A DNA stretch of 64,000 nucleotides from Actinophytocola xanthii. GTDB lineage: Bacteria > Actinomycetota > Actinomycetes > Mycobacteriales > Pseudonocardiaceae. A model generated the notes under the pieces. It was not told the DNA's origin. It saw only the letters and a list, made by a program, of their open reading frames with translations, and searched no databases. The first letter of the stretch is position 1. Every line of letters starts with the position of its first letter. The stretch lies in contig NZ_MSIE01000048.1 of assembly GCF_001921205.1 (NCBI RefSeq), forward strand, positions 30,893 to 94,892, given 5' to 3'. Shown here piece by piece: positions 1 to 7,803 of the stretch. The translations under genes were made by a program, and so were the position numbers.

Positions 1-1380
1 ACGCTCGGTGACCGGATCGGACGCCGGAAGCTGCTGATGTTCGGCGGCGCCGCGTTCGGCCTGGCGTCGGTGGCCGCCGCGTTCGCGCCGACCCCGGCCG
101 TGCTGATCGCCGCGCGGGCGGTGCTCGGGGTCGCCGGAGCGACGCTGATGCCCTCCACGCTCGCGTTGATCAGCAACATGTTCCGCGACCCGAGGCAGCG
201 GGGCACGGCGATCGCGGTCTGGATGAGCTGCTTCATGGGCGGCATGGTGCTCGGCCCGCTGGCCGGCGGCCTGATCCTGTCGGTCGCATGGTGGGGCGCG
301 GTGTTCCTGCTCGCGGTCCCGGTGATGGTGCTGCTGCTCGCCGTCGCACCCCGGCTGCTGCCGGAGTACCGCGACGAGCGGACCGGACGGCTCGACCTGG
401 CCAGCGTCGCGCTGTCCCTGGGCACCATCCTGCCGATCGTCTTCGCGCTCAAGGAGATGGCCAAGGAGGGACCGGACGCGCGTACGGTGCTCGCGCTGGT
501 GGCCGGGCTCGCCGTCGGTGCGGTGTTCGCCCGGCGCCAGCGGACCCTCGCCGACCCGATGCTGGACCTGAGCCTGTTCCGCAACCGGGCCTTCGCGGCC
601 GCGGTGAGCATCATGCTGGTCGGCGCACTGACCATGGGTGGGATCTTCCTGCTGGTCAGCCAGTACCTGCAGCTGGTCGAGGGGCTCACGCCGTCCCAGG
701 CCGGGGTCGCCCTGGTGCCGCAGGCGCTGGCCGTCGTCGTCGGCTCGCTCATCGCACCGCGCCTGGCCCGCCGGTTCCGCCCGGAGTTCGTGCTCGGCTT
801 CGGCATGCTGGTCGCCGCCGCGGGAATCCTGCTGTTCACCCGGCTCGAGAGCGGTGACGGGGTCGTTCTGGTCGTGCTCGGCATGTCGGTCGCCGCCTTC
901 GGGATGGGGCCGCAGGGCGTGCTGTGCACCGAGATGGTGGTCGGCTCGGTCCCACCGCGCCGGGCCGGGGCGGCCTCGGCGATGTCGGAGACCAGCGGCG
1001 AGTTCGGCATCGCCATGGGCATCGCGGTGTTCGGCAGCATCGGCACCGCGGTCTACCGGAGCGAGGTGAGCCTTCCCGGCTCGCTGCCCCCGGACGCCGC
1101 GGCCCAGGCCCGGGACGGCCTGGCCGGCGCCGCCGACGTGGCCGAGGGGCTCGACGGCCGCCTCGCCGGGGACCTGCTCGCCTCGGCGCGGGACGCCTTC
1201 ACCAGCGGCCTGCACACGGCCGCCACCGTCGGCGCGATCGTCGTGGTGACCTTCGCGGTGATCGGCATGGTCGCGCTCCGCGGCCGCCACCACGGCGGTC
1301 CCGCCCAGACCACCCCGGCGGGGGAGCCGGAGTCGGCGCGCCCCGCCGAGGCCGGCGTCTCACCGGTCCCGTCGGAGTAG
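1..1380 (+). CDS. MFS drug exporter, DHA2 family, 5' end cut by window
   Basis: The reading frame is open from the first base, so the start codon and roughly the first two membrane segments lie outside the window. The visible part opens with the MFS motif A loop (GDRIGRRK), followed by about eleven hydrophobic segments and a hydrophilic Pro/Glu-rich tail. The residual length, 459 residues, fits a 14-segment DHA2 (EmrB/QacA-type) proton-coupled exporter missing its N-terminus. By family it would expel drugs or secondary metabolites across the cytoplasmic membrane; the substrate cannot be read from sequence. The internal ATG at base 37 is not a credible start because motif A lies upstream of it in frame. 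Confidence 0.88.
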   Translation, partial: TLGDRIGRRKLLMFGGAAFGLASVAAAFAPTPAVLIAARAVLGVAGATLMPSTLALISNMFRDPRQRGTAIAVWMSCFMGGMVLGPLAGGLILSVAWWGAVFLLAVPVMVLLLAVAPRLLPEYRDERTGRLDLASVALSLGTILPIVFALKEMAKEGPDARTVLALVAGLAVGAVFARRQRTLADPMLDLSLFRNRAFAAAVSIMLVGALTMGGIFLLVSQYLQLVEGLTPSQAGVALVPQALAVVVGSLIAPRLARRFRPEFVLGFGMLVAAAGILLFTRLESGDGVVLVVLGMSVAAFGMGPQGVLCTEMVVGSVPPRRAGAASAMSETSGEFGIAMGIAVFGSIGTAVYRSEVSLPGSLPPDAAAQARDGLAGAADVAEGLDGRLAGDLLASARDAFTSGLHTAATVGAIVVVTFAVIGMVALRGRHHGGPAQTTPAGEPESARPAEAGVSPVPSE

Positions 1381-1409
1381 CCACGGGTCCGGCACCTGCG
1401 GGTTTGCGC

Positions 1410-1435
1410 GTTTGTCCGCGGAAGCGCCCGGGTAT
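1410..1435 (+). promoter_or_regulatory. SigB/SigF-type stress promoter before the STAS gene
   Basis: GTTT at 1410-1413, a 16-nt spacer, and GGGTAT at 1430-1435 match the actinobacterial SigB/SigF/SigH-type consensus (GTTT, 13-16 nt, GGGTAT). It lies 53 nt upstream of the STAS gene start. Anti-anti-sigma STAS genes are commonly members of such stress regulons, which makes the match more credible, but no transcription evidence is available. Confidence 0.5.
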
Positions 1436-1488
1436 TTCCTCGTCAGGTCAGCCCAACCGGGGCGCTGACACGGTGTTCGGGAGGGTGG

Positions 1489-1989
1489 ATGACCGCGGCC
1501 ACGATCCTCGACCGCTCGACACCGAGCGACGGCGGGCCCACCGACGGGAACTCGACCTTGACGATGTCCCGATCACGCGGCGAGAACCCCATCCTGGTGT
1601 TGGCGCTGGGCGGCGAGCTGGACGTCTCCACCGCGCCCGCTCTCCTGCGGTATGCCGGTAGCACCCTCACCGGCAGGAGGCGCACGAGGACCGTCGTCCT
1701 GGACCTCACCGAGCTGGCGTTCGTCTCCGCGGCGGGCCTCCGTGCGGTCAACATGATCTGCGCGGCCGCCGGCAAGGCCGGCCTGCGGCCGATGGTCGTC
1801 GCCCCGTACTGGGGAGCGGCGGGTGGGCTGCGCGAGACCGGTGAGGGGGCGGTGCTGGGCGAGGTGTTCGACACCCGCCGCGCGGCCATCGCCGCCGCGG
1901 CTCCCGCCGACCGGTTCTACCGCGGCCGCCGGCCGGCCAGGGCGAAGCGGCGCAGGACCGCGAGGGAGACGTCGGCCGTTCCGGCCTGA
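1489..1989 (+). CDS. STAS-domain (anti-sigma factor antagonist-like) protein
   Basis: After about 30 variable residues comes a STAS fold (about residues 33-140): a beta strand reading LVLALGGELDVSTA, then VVLDLTELAFVSAAGLRAV. Proteins of this family bind anti-sigma kinases and free stress sigma factors; the switch is usually a Ser/Thr following an Asp in the motif DSSGL. Here the aligned stretch reads SAAGL, so the usual phospho-acceptor position is Ala. The protein may therefore be a constitutive binder or not a classical antagonist. A GGGAGGG ribosome site lies about 5 nt before the ATG. Its 3' end overlaps the convergent 2H phosphoesterase gene by 73 nt. Confidence 0.75.
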   Translation: MTAATILDRSTPSDGGPTDGNSTLTMSRSRGENPILVLALGGELDVSTAPALLRYAGSTLTGRRRTRTVVLDLTELAFVSAAGLRAVNMICAAAGKAGLRPMVVAPYWGAAGGLRETGEGAVLGEVFDTRRAAIAAAAPADRFYRGRRPARAKRRRTARETSAVPA

Positions 1990-2450
1990 CCGTAGCGGGT
2001 CTCGGTGAGGCACACCTCCCGTACGGCCACCTCCAGGTCCACCCGGCGCCCGGCGAGCACCGCCCAGCACCCGGCACCCCGCCGCGAGGTCCTCGGGTGG
2101 ACCAGCGTGACGTGCGGCGGGACGTCCGCGGGGGTCATCGGCGCGGTCAGCAGAGCGTTCCTGAGCGCGGCCCAACCACCGTCGAGGTCGTCCACGGCGA
2201 CGAACACCCCGCCGGCACCGTCCGCCTCCGCGACCACCGCACCCAGCCGCAACCGGAACGGGGTCGTCGTGGCAAGAGAGGACTCCACGCGCCGCAGCAG
2301 CAGCGGCTCGTCCGCGACCTCCTCCGGGTAGACGACAGTCAGGTGCGCCGGCACCACCGCCGCCATCACCGGGTCCCATCGCTGCCGCCACTCCTGGACC
2401 GGCCCGGTCGCCGTCGCGTCCAGAAGCACACAGAGATGGCGCCGCAGCAT
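1917..2450 (-). CDS. 2H phosphoesterase / 2'-5' RNA ligase-like protein
   Basis: The 177-residue protein has two H-x-T-x motifs, HLTVVYP at His36 and HVTLVHP at His113, spaced as in the two-histidine (2H) phosphoesterase fold. Family members open cyclic phosphates or join 2'-5' RNA ends; the natural substrate in actinobacteria is mostly unknown. Length fits the single-domain LigT/ThpR group. It is convergent with and overlaps the STAS gene, and it is followed upstream by a membrane protein gene on the same strand after a 20-nt gap, so the two could be cotranscribed. Confidence 0.75.
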   Translation of the reverse strand: MLRRHLCVLLDATATGPVQEWRQRWDPVMAAVVPAHLTVVYPEEVADEPLLLRRVESSLATTTPFRLRLGAVVAEADGAGGVFVAVDDLDGGWAALRNALLTAPMTPADVPPHVTLVHPRTSRRGAGCWAVLAGRRVDLEVAVREVCLTETRYGQAGTADVSLAVLRRFALAGRRPR

Positions 2451-2470
2451 GAGCGGACCCTACCCGCGGC

Positions 2471-3016
2471 TCATCGCGCTTCCTGGGCGTCGACTCGGGA
2501 CGTCCGATGTGGACTATCAGTACCGGCCGGGACCGGTTCGCCCGCGACCTGCCGGATCACCCCGACCCACCACACCAGGGTGAACGCGATGATCGTGGGG
2601 TTCTTCAGGAACAGCAGCACGGCCAGGTAGGTCTGCGCCCCGGACTCGGAGAACAGTCCGCCAAGGCTCTCCAGCCCCACGTCGAAGACCAGGAACGCCG
2701 CCGACAGCAGCACCACCTGCCAGACCAGGCTCGGCCAGTGGCGGGTGAGGAACGCACGCGCGGTTGACCAGCGCAGCCGCACCCCCTGGGTCGCGTAGCG
2801 CCAGACCAGGACCAGTAGCGCCAGGCGAACGAGCGCGACCAGCACCTCCGACGCCACGGCGAGCCCCTCGGGCACCTCGTCGGTCCAGTTCACCACGACC
2901 AGCCGCTGCACCGACGCCACCAGGGACAACCCCACGATCGGGCGCCAGTGCCGGCGGAAGAACCGCGCGGCCCACCTCGGCACCGACCAGGCCAGCTCGA
3001 GTTCCGAACCTCTCAT
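2471..3016 (-). CDS. membrane protein of unknown function
   Basis: A 181-residue protein with about four hydrophobic segments (around residues 27-45, 58-75, 95-115 and 128-150) separated by basic loops; no family recognised. A strong AGGAGG ribosome site lies about 7 nt before the ATG. It is divergent from a MarR regulator with only about 64 nt between starts, and a palindrome in that gap could serve both genes, so it is probably the target of that regulator. Confidence 0.65.
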   Translation of the reverse strand: MRGSELELAWSVPRWAARFFRRHWRPIVGLSLVASVQRLVVVNWTDEVPEGLAVASEVLVALVRLALLVLVWRYATQGVRLRWSTARAFLTRHWPSLVWQVVLLSAAFLVFDVGLESLGGLFSESGAQTYLAVLLFLKNPTIIAFTLVWWVGVIRQVAGEPVPAGTDSPHRTSRVDAQEAR

Positions 3017-3040
3017 GTCACCCCTCCTAGATTATTTTAG

Positions 3041-3054
3041 TTCAGTGTACTGAA
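3041..3054. promoter_or_regulatory. MarR-type operator palindrome
   Basis: TTCAGT and ACTGAA are perfect inverted arms separated by GT, set in an AT-rich stretch between the divergent membrane-protein and MarR genes. The arm sequence is like MarR/SlyA-family sites. The position would let the regulator control both its own gene and its neighbour. Confidence 0.6.
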
Positions 3055-3080
3055 ATATCTGCAAGCGTAAAGTGTCCCCC

Positions 3081-3503
3081 ATGAGCGGGAATGACGTGGG
3101 TCGGGAGCTGAGCACCGCCGTCGTCGCGTTCCATGAGGCGGTCGGCGCGCGGCTGGGGGTCACCGCGGTCGACCAACGGGCCCTGGCGCTGCTGAGCGCC
3201 AGGGGTCCCATGTCGGCCGGCGAGCTGGCCCGGGAGATCCACTTGACGCCGGGAGCGGTCACCGGTGTCGCGGACCGGCTCGAGCGGGCGGGGCTGGTTC
3301 GCCGCGAACCCGACCCAGCCGACCGCAGGCGCGTGGTGATCAGCGCGATCCCGGGGGCGTTCGGACAGGTGTTCGCCGGCCTGAGCGCGGCGATGGCGGA
3401 GGTCGCGACGCACTTCACCCCGCGCGAGCAGGAGGTCGTCGCCGAATGGGTCACCCGGACGATCAAGGCGTTGCGGGAGGAGACAAAGCGGCTCCTCCGC
3501 TAG
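3081..3503 (+). CDS. MarR-family transcriptional regulator
   Basis: The 140-residue protein shows the MarR winged helix: the recognition region reads MSAGELAREIHLTPGAVTG, and the wing carries the conserved DPADRRRVVI sequence. MarR proteins are dimeric, usually ligand-responsive repressors acting at palindromes such as the one immediately upstream. The ATG at 3081 is preferred over the GTG at 3072, although neither has a clear ribosome site. The divergent membrane protein gene is the obvious candidate target; the ligand is unknown. Confidence 0.85.
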   Translation: MSGNDVGRELSTAVVAFHEAVGARLGVTAVDQRALALLSARGPMSAGELAREIHLTPGAVTGVADRLERAGLVRREPDPADRRRVVISAIPGAFGQVFAGLSAAMAEVATHFTPREQEVVAEWVTRTIKALREETKRLLR

Positions 3504-3610
3504 GAGTGTCTATTGTGGAACAAACGGTTCCCGTTCGCGGGCGGTCGTAACGCGCCGGGAGTTTCGGCGATGCACTGAGACATCACGTCCTCGATGGGCT
3601 GGGGTGCCTC

Positions 3611-4510
3611 ATGGTGGAGAACTCGTCGGCTGGCCTGGTCATGCTGGGGTCCGAGGTGTCGGTCACGGTCACGGGCGAGGACCAGCACCAACCCGCGCTC
3701 GCCCAGTACCGTCCCGGGTCGACGGTCGCCGTCGAGCTGGGCTGGTGTGCCATCCGCTCCGGGAAGTACCGCGGCGAGCAGGCGATCGAGGTCAGGCTGG
3801 ACGGACGACGGGTCGGCGAGCTGACCCACCTCATGACGCGGCGGTACGGCCCACTCGTCGCGCGCGTGATGGCGGCGGGTGGACGACCGGGCTGTGCGGC
3901 GACCATCCACTCGGCGGCGGCGGGGCTGGAGATCACCCTGCGGCTACCCCGGAACGGCGACGGACCGGTTCCCCTCGAGGAGCCGACGGTCCTGCTCGGC
4001 GGCGTGCCGGCCGAGGACACCGCACCGCGCCGGCGCAGGCTCATCCGGCCGTTGGGGATCGCGGCCGCTGTCATCACGCTCGTCGTCGTCCTCGCCGCGA
4101 TCGGCGACGACGAGAAACCCGGTGTCGCCGGCGGCCCGGCCACGACGACAACGTCCGTGACCAAGCCCCAGGCGCCCCCGCCCGCGCCGAGCACCACCAC
4201 CGCGGCACCGAAACCCGAACCCGAGCCGATCACGCCCGAACCGCCGGCGACCCCGAAACCCGAACCCGAGCCGGTCAGGCCCGAACCGCCGGCGGCACCG
4301 CCCCCCGCACCAAAGCCGGCTCCCGCTCCCGCGCCGGCGTCCGCCTGCCACCCCAACTACGGCGGCTGCGTCCCGGTGGCCGAGGACGTCGACTGCCTCG
4401 GCGGCCGCGGCAACGGGCCCGAGTATGTGCAGGGCCCCGTCGAGGTGATCGGCGCCGACGTCTACGACCTCGACAGCAACGACGACGGCGTGGCGTGCGA
4501 GCGGAACTGA
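3611..4510 (+). CDS. membrane-anchored protein with C-terminal excalibur-like calcium-binding domain
   Basis: Three parts are visible in 299 residues. The N-terminal cytoplasmic domain (about 1-140) is of a type common in Actinobacteria but has no function I can name. A single membrane helix follows at about 149-166. Then comes a Pro/Glu/Lys-rich linker with KPEPEP repeats, and a cysteine-containing C-terminal domain ending in DLDSNDDGVACE. That ending matches the excalibur calcium-binding motif (DxDxDGxxCE). The excalibur part would sit outside the membrane. Its neighbours give no clear functional link. Confidence 0.72.
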   Translation: MVENSSAGLVMLGSEVSVTVTGEDQHQPALAQYRPGSTVAVELGWCAIRSGKYRGEQAIEVRLDGRRVGELTHLMTRRYGPLVARVMAAGGRPGCAATIHSAAAGLEITLRLPRNGDGPVPLEEPTVLLGGVPAEDTAPRRRRLIRPLGIAAAVITLVVVLAAIGDDEKPGVAGGPATTTTSVTKPQAPPPAPSTTTAAPKPEPEPITPEPPATPKPEPEPVRPEPPAAPPPAPKPAPAPAPASACHPNYGGCVPVAEDVDCLGGRGNGPEYVQGPVEVIGADVYDLDSNDDGVACERN

Positions 4511-4531
4511 GCTGTTCCCCCGGCGCGCCGG

Positions 4532-5071
4532 TTACTCCCCCGTGCTCCCGTCCACCCACTCCCGGATGAGGTCGGCGTGGCCGTTGTGCCGCGCGTACTC
4601 CTCGATCATGTGACACAGGATCCAACGCAGGCTGGGCGCCTGGCCGTCCGACCACTGCCGCTCCGCCAGCCGGTCCAGCCCACCCGCGGCCAATGCCTCG
4701 GCGACCAGGGAACGGGACCGGGCCACCGCGTCCTGCCACAGCCCGCGGAGCGCCTCGGGCCCGTCCTCGGCCGCCGAGTGCCAGTCCCAGTCCGGGTCGG
4801 CCCGCCAGTCCACCGCGTCCCACGGCGGCTGCTGCTCCTGCCCGTGCAGGGACCGCGAGAACCACCAGTCCTCGACGAAGGCCAGGTGCTTGAGCATCCC
4901 GCCGAGCGTCATCGAGGAGGCGCCGACCGTCGCCGCCAGCCCGGCGGCGTCGAGCCCTTCGCACTTCCACGCCAGCGTCGCCCGCTGGTACTCGAGGAAA
5001 CCCAGCAGGGTCTCCACCTCATCGGCGGCGGGCGGCGGCTCGGGCCGGCCGTACTCGTCCACGTCGGTCAT
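4532..5071 (-). CDS. DinB/DUF664 family protein
   Basis: The 179-residue protein shows DinB-like four-helix-bundle features: an early helix with HLAFVEDWW and a late one with HNGHADLIRE, supplying the His residues that usually bind a metal. Related proteins include mycothiol-dependent transferases and maleylpyruvate isomerase-like enzymes, but many DUF664 members have no assigned reaction. The ATG giving MTDVDEYG is chosen; the frame stays open further upstream but that extension has no family features. It is convergent with the excalibur-domain gene. Confidence 0.72.
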   Translation of the reverse strand: MTDVDEYGRPEPPPAADEVETLLGFLEYQRATLAWKCEGLDAAGLAATVGASSMTLGGMLKHLAFVEDWWFSRSLHGQEQQPPWDAVDWRADPDWDWHSAAEDGPEALRGLWQDAVARSRSLVAEALAAGGLDRLAERQWSDGQAPSLRWILCHMIEEYARHNGHADLIREWVDGSTGE

Positions 5072-5178
5072 GGCGCGGCAGTCTAGGTGCCACCGCGGCC
5101 ACCGCCACCGCTCGCCGGTGCTGGTCGACCCGCTGCACCGGGCCGGACGGCACGAGCCAGCGGTGCGACCCCGGCGGG

Positions 5179-6210
5179 TCAGAGGCCGTGGCGCCGGTCC
5201 CCCGCCACCAGCTCGGCCACCCGCGCCTCGGACTCGGCCGAGAACGGGCTCCGGTAGGCGGCTACCGCCCGCCGGGTCTCCTCGGCGACGAGGTCGGCGT
5301 TGATCGCCGCTGCCGCGACCGCCCCGCCCGCGGCGGCGCCACCGACCTGGGCGGTCAGGTCGCTGACGTTGCCAGCCACCCACACCCCCGGAACCTCGGT
5401 CAGCCCGGTCGGGTCGGCGGGGATGTGCACGCCCACCCCGCGCGGGTGCTCCACGGCGTGCAGGCCCAGCGGCTCCAGGAAACCGGTACGCGCCACCATC
5501 CGCGTCCCGACGGCGACGACCTCCCGGTCGACCACCGTGCCGTCGGCCAGCCGCACCCCCACCAGACGATCCTCGACGACCTCGAGCGAGGCCACCTCGC
5601 CGGTCACGACCGCCACGCCCCGCGCCGCAAGCTGCTCCGCCTCCTCACCGGTGGGCGGCGCGGCGGTGTGGGAGAAGAAGGTGACCTGGGCGCTCCACTG
5701 GCGGAACAGCAACGCCTGGTGCACCGACATCGGTCCGGTGGCCAGTACCCCGATCGCCCGGTCGCGGACCTCCCAGCCGTGGCAGTACGGGCAGTGCACG
5801 ACGTCGCGCCCCCACCGGTCCCGCAGCCCCGATACCGGGGGCAGCTCGTCGACCAGGCCGGTCGCCACCAGCACGCGGCGCGCGCGGAGCGTCCGGCCGT
5901 CGGCGAGCGACACCGCGAACCCGCCGGCCGGGTCGCGGTTCACCGCCGCCACCGCACCGTCCACCACCCGACCGCCGTAGCGGCGGACCTCCGCCCGCCC
6001 GCGTTCCAGCAGCTCCGCGGGCAGCATCCCCTCCCGGGCGAGCAACCCGTGCACACCGTCGGCCGGGGCGTTGCGCGGTGCGCCCGCGTCGACCACCACC
6101 ACCGAGCGTCGGGCCCGCGCCAGCATGAGCGCCCCGCTCAGCCCGGCGGCGCCACCACCCACCACGACGACGTCACACCCGTCGACCAGCCTGTCCGGCA
6201 TTTCTGTCAT
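5179..6210 (-). CDS. FAD/NAD(P)-dependent oxidoreductase, thioredoxin reductase-like
   Basis: The N-terminal FAD-binding Rossmann motif reads VVVGGGAAGLSGA, a central HCPYCHGWE gives a CxxC redox pair in the thioredoxin-reductase position, and a C-terminal segment GVWVAGNVSD is the second FAD contact. The 343-residue length fits the low-molecular-weight thioredoxin reductase superfamily (GliT/HlmI-like disulfide oxidoreductases included). It is divergent from an XRE-cupin regulator, a pairing seen repeatedly in Actinobacteria, so it is probably controlled by it. The physiological disulfide substrate is unknown. Confidence 0.85.
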   Translation of the reverse strand: MTEMPDRLVDGCDVVVVGGGAAGLSGALMLARARRSVVVVDAGAPRNAPADGVHGLLAREGMLPAELLERGRAEVRRYGGRVVDGAVAAVNRDPAGGFAVSLADGRTLRARRVLVATGLVDELPPVSGLRDRWGRDVVHCPYCHGWEVRDRAIGVLATGPMSVHQALLFRQWSAQVTFFSHTAAPPTGEEAEQLAARGVAVVTGEVASLEVVEDRLVGVRLADGTVVDREVVAVGTRMVARTGFLEPLGLHAVEHPRGVGVHIPADPTGLTEVPGVWVAGNVSDLTAQVGGAAAGGAVAAAAINADLVAEETRRAVAAYRSPFSAESEARVAELVAGDRRHGL

Positions 6211-6265
6211 CACGACCACCTCCACGGCCACCATGCGCCGGAGCGGCTCGAGAGAGCAAACTGTG

Positions 6266-6280
6266 TTGCCGATATGGCAA
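6266..6280. promoter_or_regulatory. inverted repeat between flavoprotein and XRE-cupin genes
   Basis: TTGCC and GGCAA arms flank GATAT, 10 nt before the XRE-cupin start codon and about 56 nt before the divergent flavoprotein start. The arm sequence resembles sites bound by XRE-cupin regulators. The location suits autorepression and control of the divergent gene. Confidence 0.5.
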
Positions 6281-6289
6281 GCTGGTCGG

Positions 6290-6880
6290 ATGGATGACGA
6301 CCTCGACCAGGCACTCGGCGCCGTCGGCCCGCGGTTGCGGACCCTGCGCCGGCAGCGCGAGACCACGCTCGCGGATCTGTCGGCGGCGACCGGGATCTCG
6401 GTGAGCACCCTGTCCCGCCTGGAGTCCGGCGCCCGGCGGCCCACTCTCGAGCTGCTGCTCCCCCTGGCCAAGGCGCACGGCGTCACGCTCGACGAGCTCG
6501 TCGACGCCCCGCCCACCGGCGACCCGCGCATCCACCTGCGCCCGATCCGTCGCTTCGGGATGACGATGCTGCCGCTCACCCGCCGAGCCGGCGGCATCCA
6601 GGCCTACAAGCTGGTGATCCCGGCCGGCAGCCAGCGCCGGGAGCCCGACCCGCAGACCCACGAGGGCTACGAGTGGATGTACGTCCTCAACGGACGCCTG
6701 CGGGTCATCCTCGGCGAGCACGACCTGGTGCTGGTGCCGGGCGAGGCGGCCGAGTTCGACACCCGGGTCCCGCACTGGTTCGGCGCGGCCGACGCCGACC
6801 CCGTCGAGTTCCTCAGCCTGTTCGGCAAACAGGGCGAGCGCGCCCACCTTCGCGCCCGCCCGAAGAAGGACGAATCCTAG
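6290..6880 (+). CDS. XRE-family regulator with cupin domain
   Basis: Residues about 12-66 form a helix-turn-helix of the XRE type (LADLSAATGISVSTLSRLESG), and residues about 105-180 form a small cupin barrel (EGYEWMYVLNGRLRV, then PHWF). Such fusions sense a small ligand in the cupin and regulate an adjacent metabolic gene. The start at 6290 (MDDDLD) is chosen because the domain begins there; the frame extends upstream into the flavoprotein promoter. Its TAG stop is interlocked with the stop of the convergent kinase gene. Confidence 0.85.
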   Translation: MDDDLDQALGAVGPRLRTLRRQRETTLADLSAATGISVSTLSRLESGARRPTLELLLPLAKAHGVTLDELVDAPPTGDPRIHLRPIRRFGMTMLPLTRRAGGIQAYKLVIPAGSQRREPDPQTHEGYEWMYVLNGRLRVILGEHDLVLVPGEAAEFDTRVPHWFGAADADPVEFLSLFGKQGERAHLRARPKKDES

Positions 6881-7767
6881 GCACGGTCGTCCAGCAGTCG
6901 TTCGACAGTGCGCCGCCCCATCCGGCTCATGACCGGGTTGCTCTGCGCGTAGTACCAGACAAGTCCGAGCGCCTGTTCGAAGGCCCACGCCCGCCCGCGC
7001 TCCCACTCGAGCTCCCCGCACCCGAGAGCGGCGCGGAACACGGCGCGGGGGCCGCGCTCGAGCAGGTGCCAGGCGCCGACGAGGTCGAGCGCGGGGTCCG
7101 CCGGACCGAGACCACCGACGTCGATGACCCCGGTGAGGCGCCCCGCCGACACCAGCACGTTCGTCGGGATCAGATCCCCGTGGCACATGACGTCGTCGGT
7201 GTCGCGCGGCAGCTCCCGGAACCCGGCCCACAGCCGGCGCAGCCGCGGCACGTCCAGGAGCCGTTCGCTGCGGCGAAAACAGGTCTCCATCCACCCGTCG
7301 TGCGATGCCAGGTCGCCACCCCGGCCCGCCCCGTCGAACGTCCGTCCACGCCGGTCGATCCCCCGCACGCCGTGCACGAACTCGGCCAGGTCGTGCGCGA
7401 ATTCCTCCGACCGCCCCGGATCCTCGTCGGTGGCCACGGTTCCCGGCACCCACGTCTGTACCGCCCACGGGAGCGGATACCCGGCTCCCGGTTCCCCCAG
7501 CGCGATCGGCTCCGGTGTCCGGAACCGCGTTCGCCCCGCCAGCTCCCCCGCCCTGGCTGCCTCCTCCCGCAGCCGTGCCCGCGTCGCCTCGACGTCGCCG
7601 TCCTCGAGCGGGAACCGCGCGGCGTAACGCTCGCCGATCCGGAAGATCGCGTTGACCGTCCCGTGTGCTCCGACCGGCGTGACCGGCAGCGAACGCCACT
7701 GGGGGAACTGCTCGGACACGAGCGCCCGCACCACCTCGAGCGGGATCTCCAGCTGACCGACATGCAT
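6877..7767 (-). CDS. aminoglycoside phosphotransferase-family kinase
   Basis: A 296-residue protein with the APH/choline-kinase fold: catalytic loop CHGDLIPTNVLV and metal-binding IDVGGLGPADPALD in place of the usual IDWG. The family phosphorylates aminoglycosides, other antibiotics or metabolites; this divergent member cannot be assigned a substrate, and resistance should not be assumed. The ATG giving MHVGQLE is chosen. Its stop codon overlaps that of the upstream convergent gene in a CTAG tetranucleotide. Confidence 0.8.
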   Translation of the reverse strand: MHVGQLEIPLEVVRALVSEQFPQWRSLPVTPVGAHGTVNAIFRIGERYAARFPLEDGDVEATRARLREEAARAGELAGRTRFRTPEPIALGEPGAGYPLPWAVQTWVPGTVATDEDPGRSEEFAHDLAEFVHGVRGIDRRGRTFDGAGRGGDLASHDGWMETCFRRSERLLDVPRLRRLWAGFRELPRDTDDVMCHGDLIPTNVLVSAGRLTGVIDVGGLGPADPALDLVGAWHLLERGPRAVFRAALGCGELEWERGRAWAFEQALGLVWYYAQSNPVMSRMGRRTVERLLDDRA

Positions 7768-7803
7768 TGTCACAACCGCAGCATCACATGGAATGCTGAC
7801 CGT

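Noticed and set aside
288..1661. Long plus-strand frames inside and after the MFS gene
   Set aside because: Arg/Gly/Ala-rich shadows of the MFS frame with no domain.
6877..7767. Aminoglycoside resistance gene
   Set aside because: Only family-level similarity; the metal motif is divergent and substrate is unknown.
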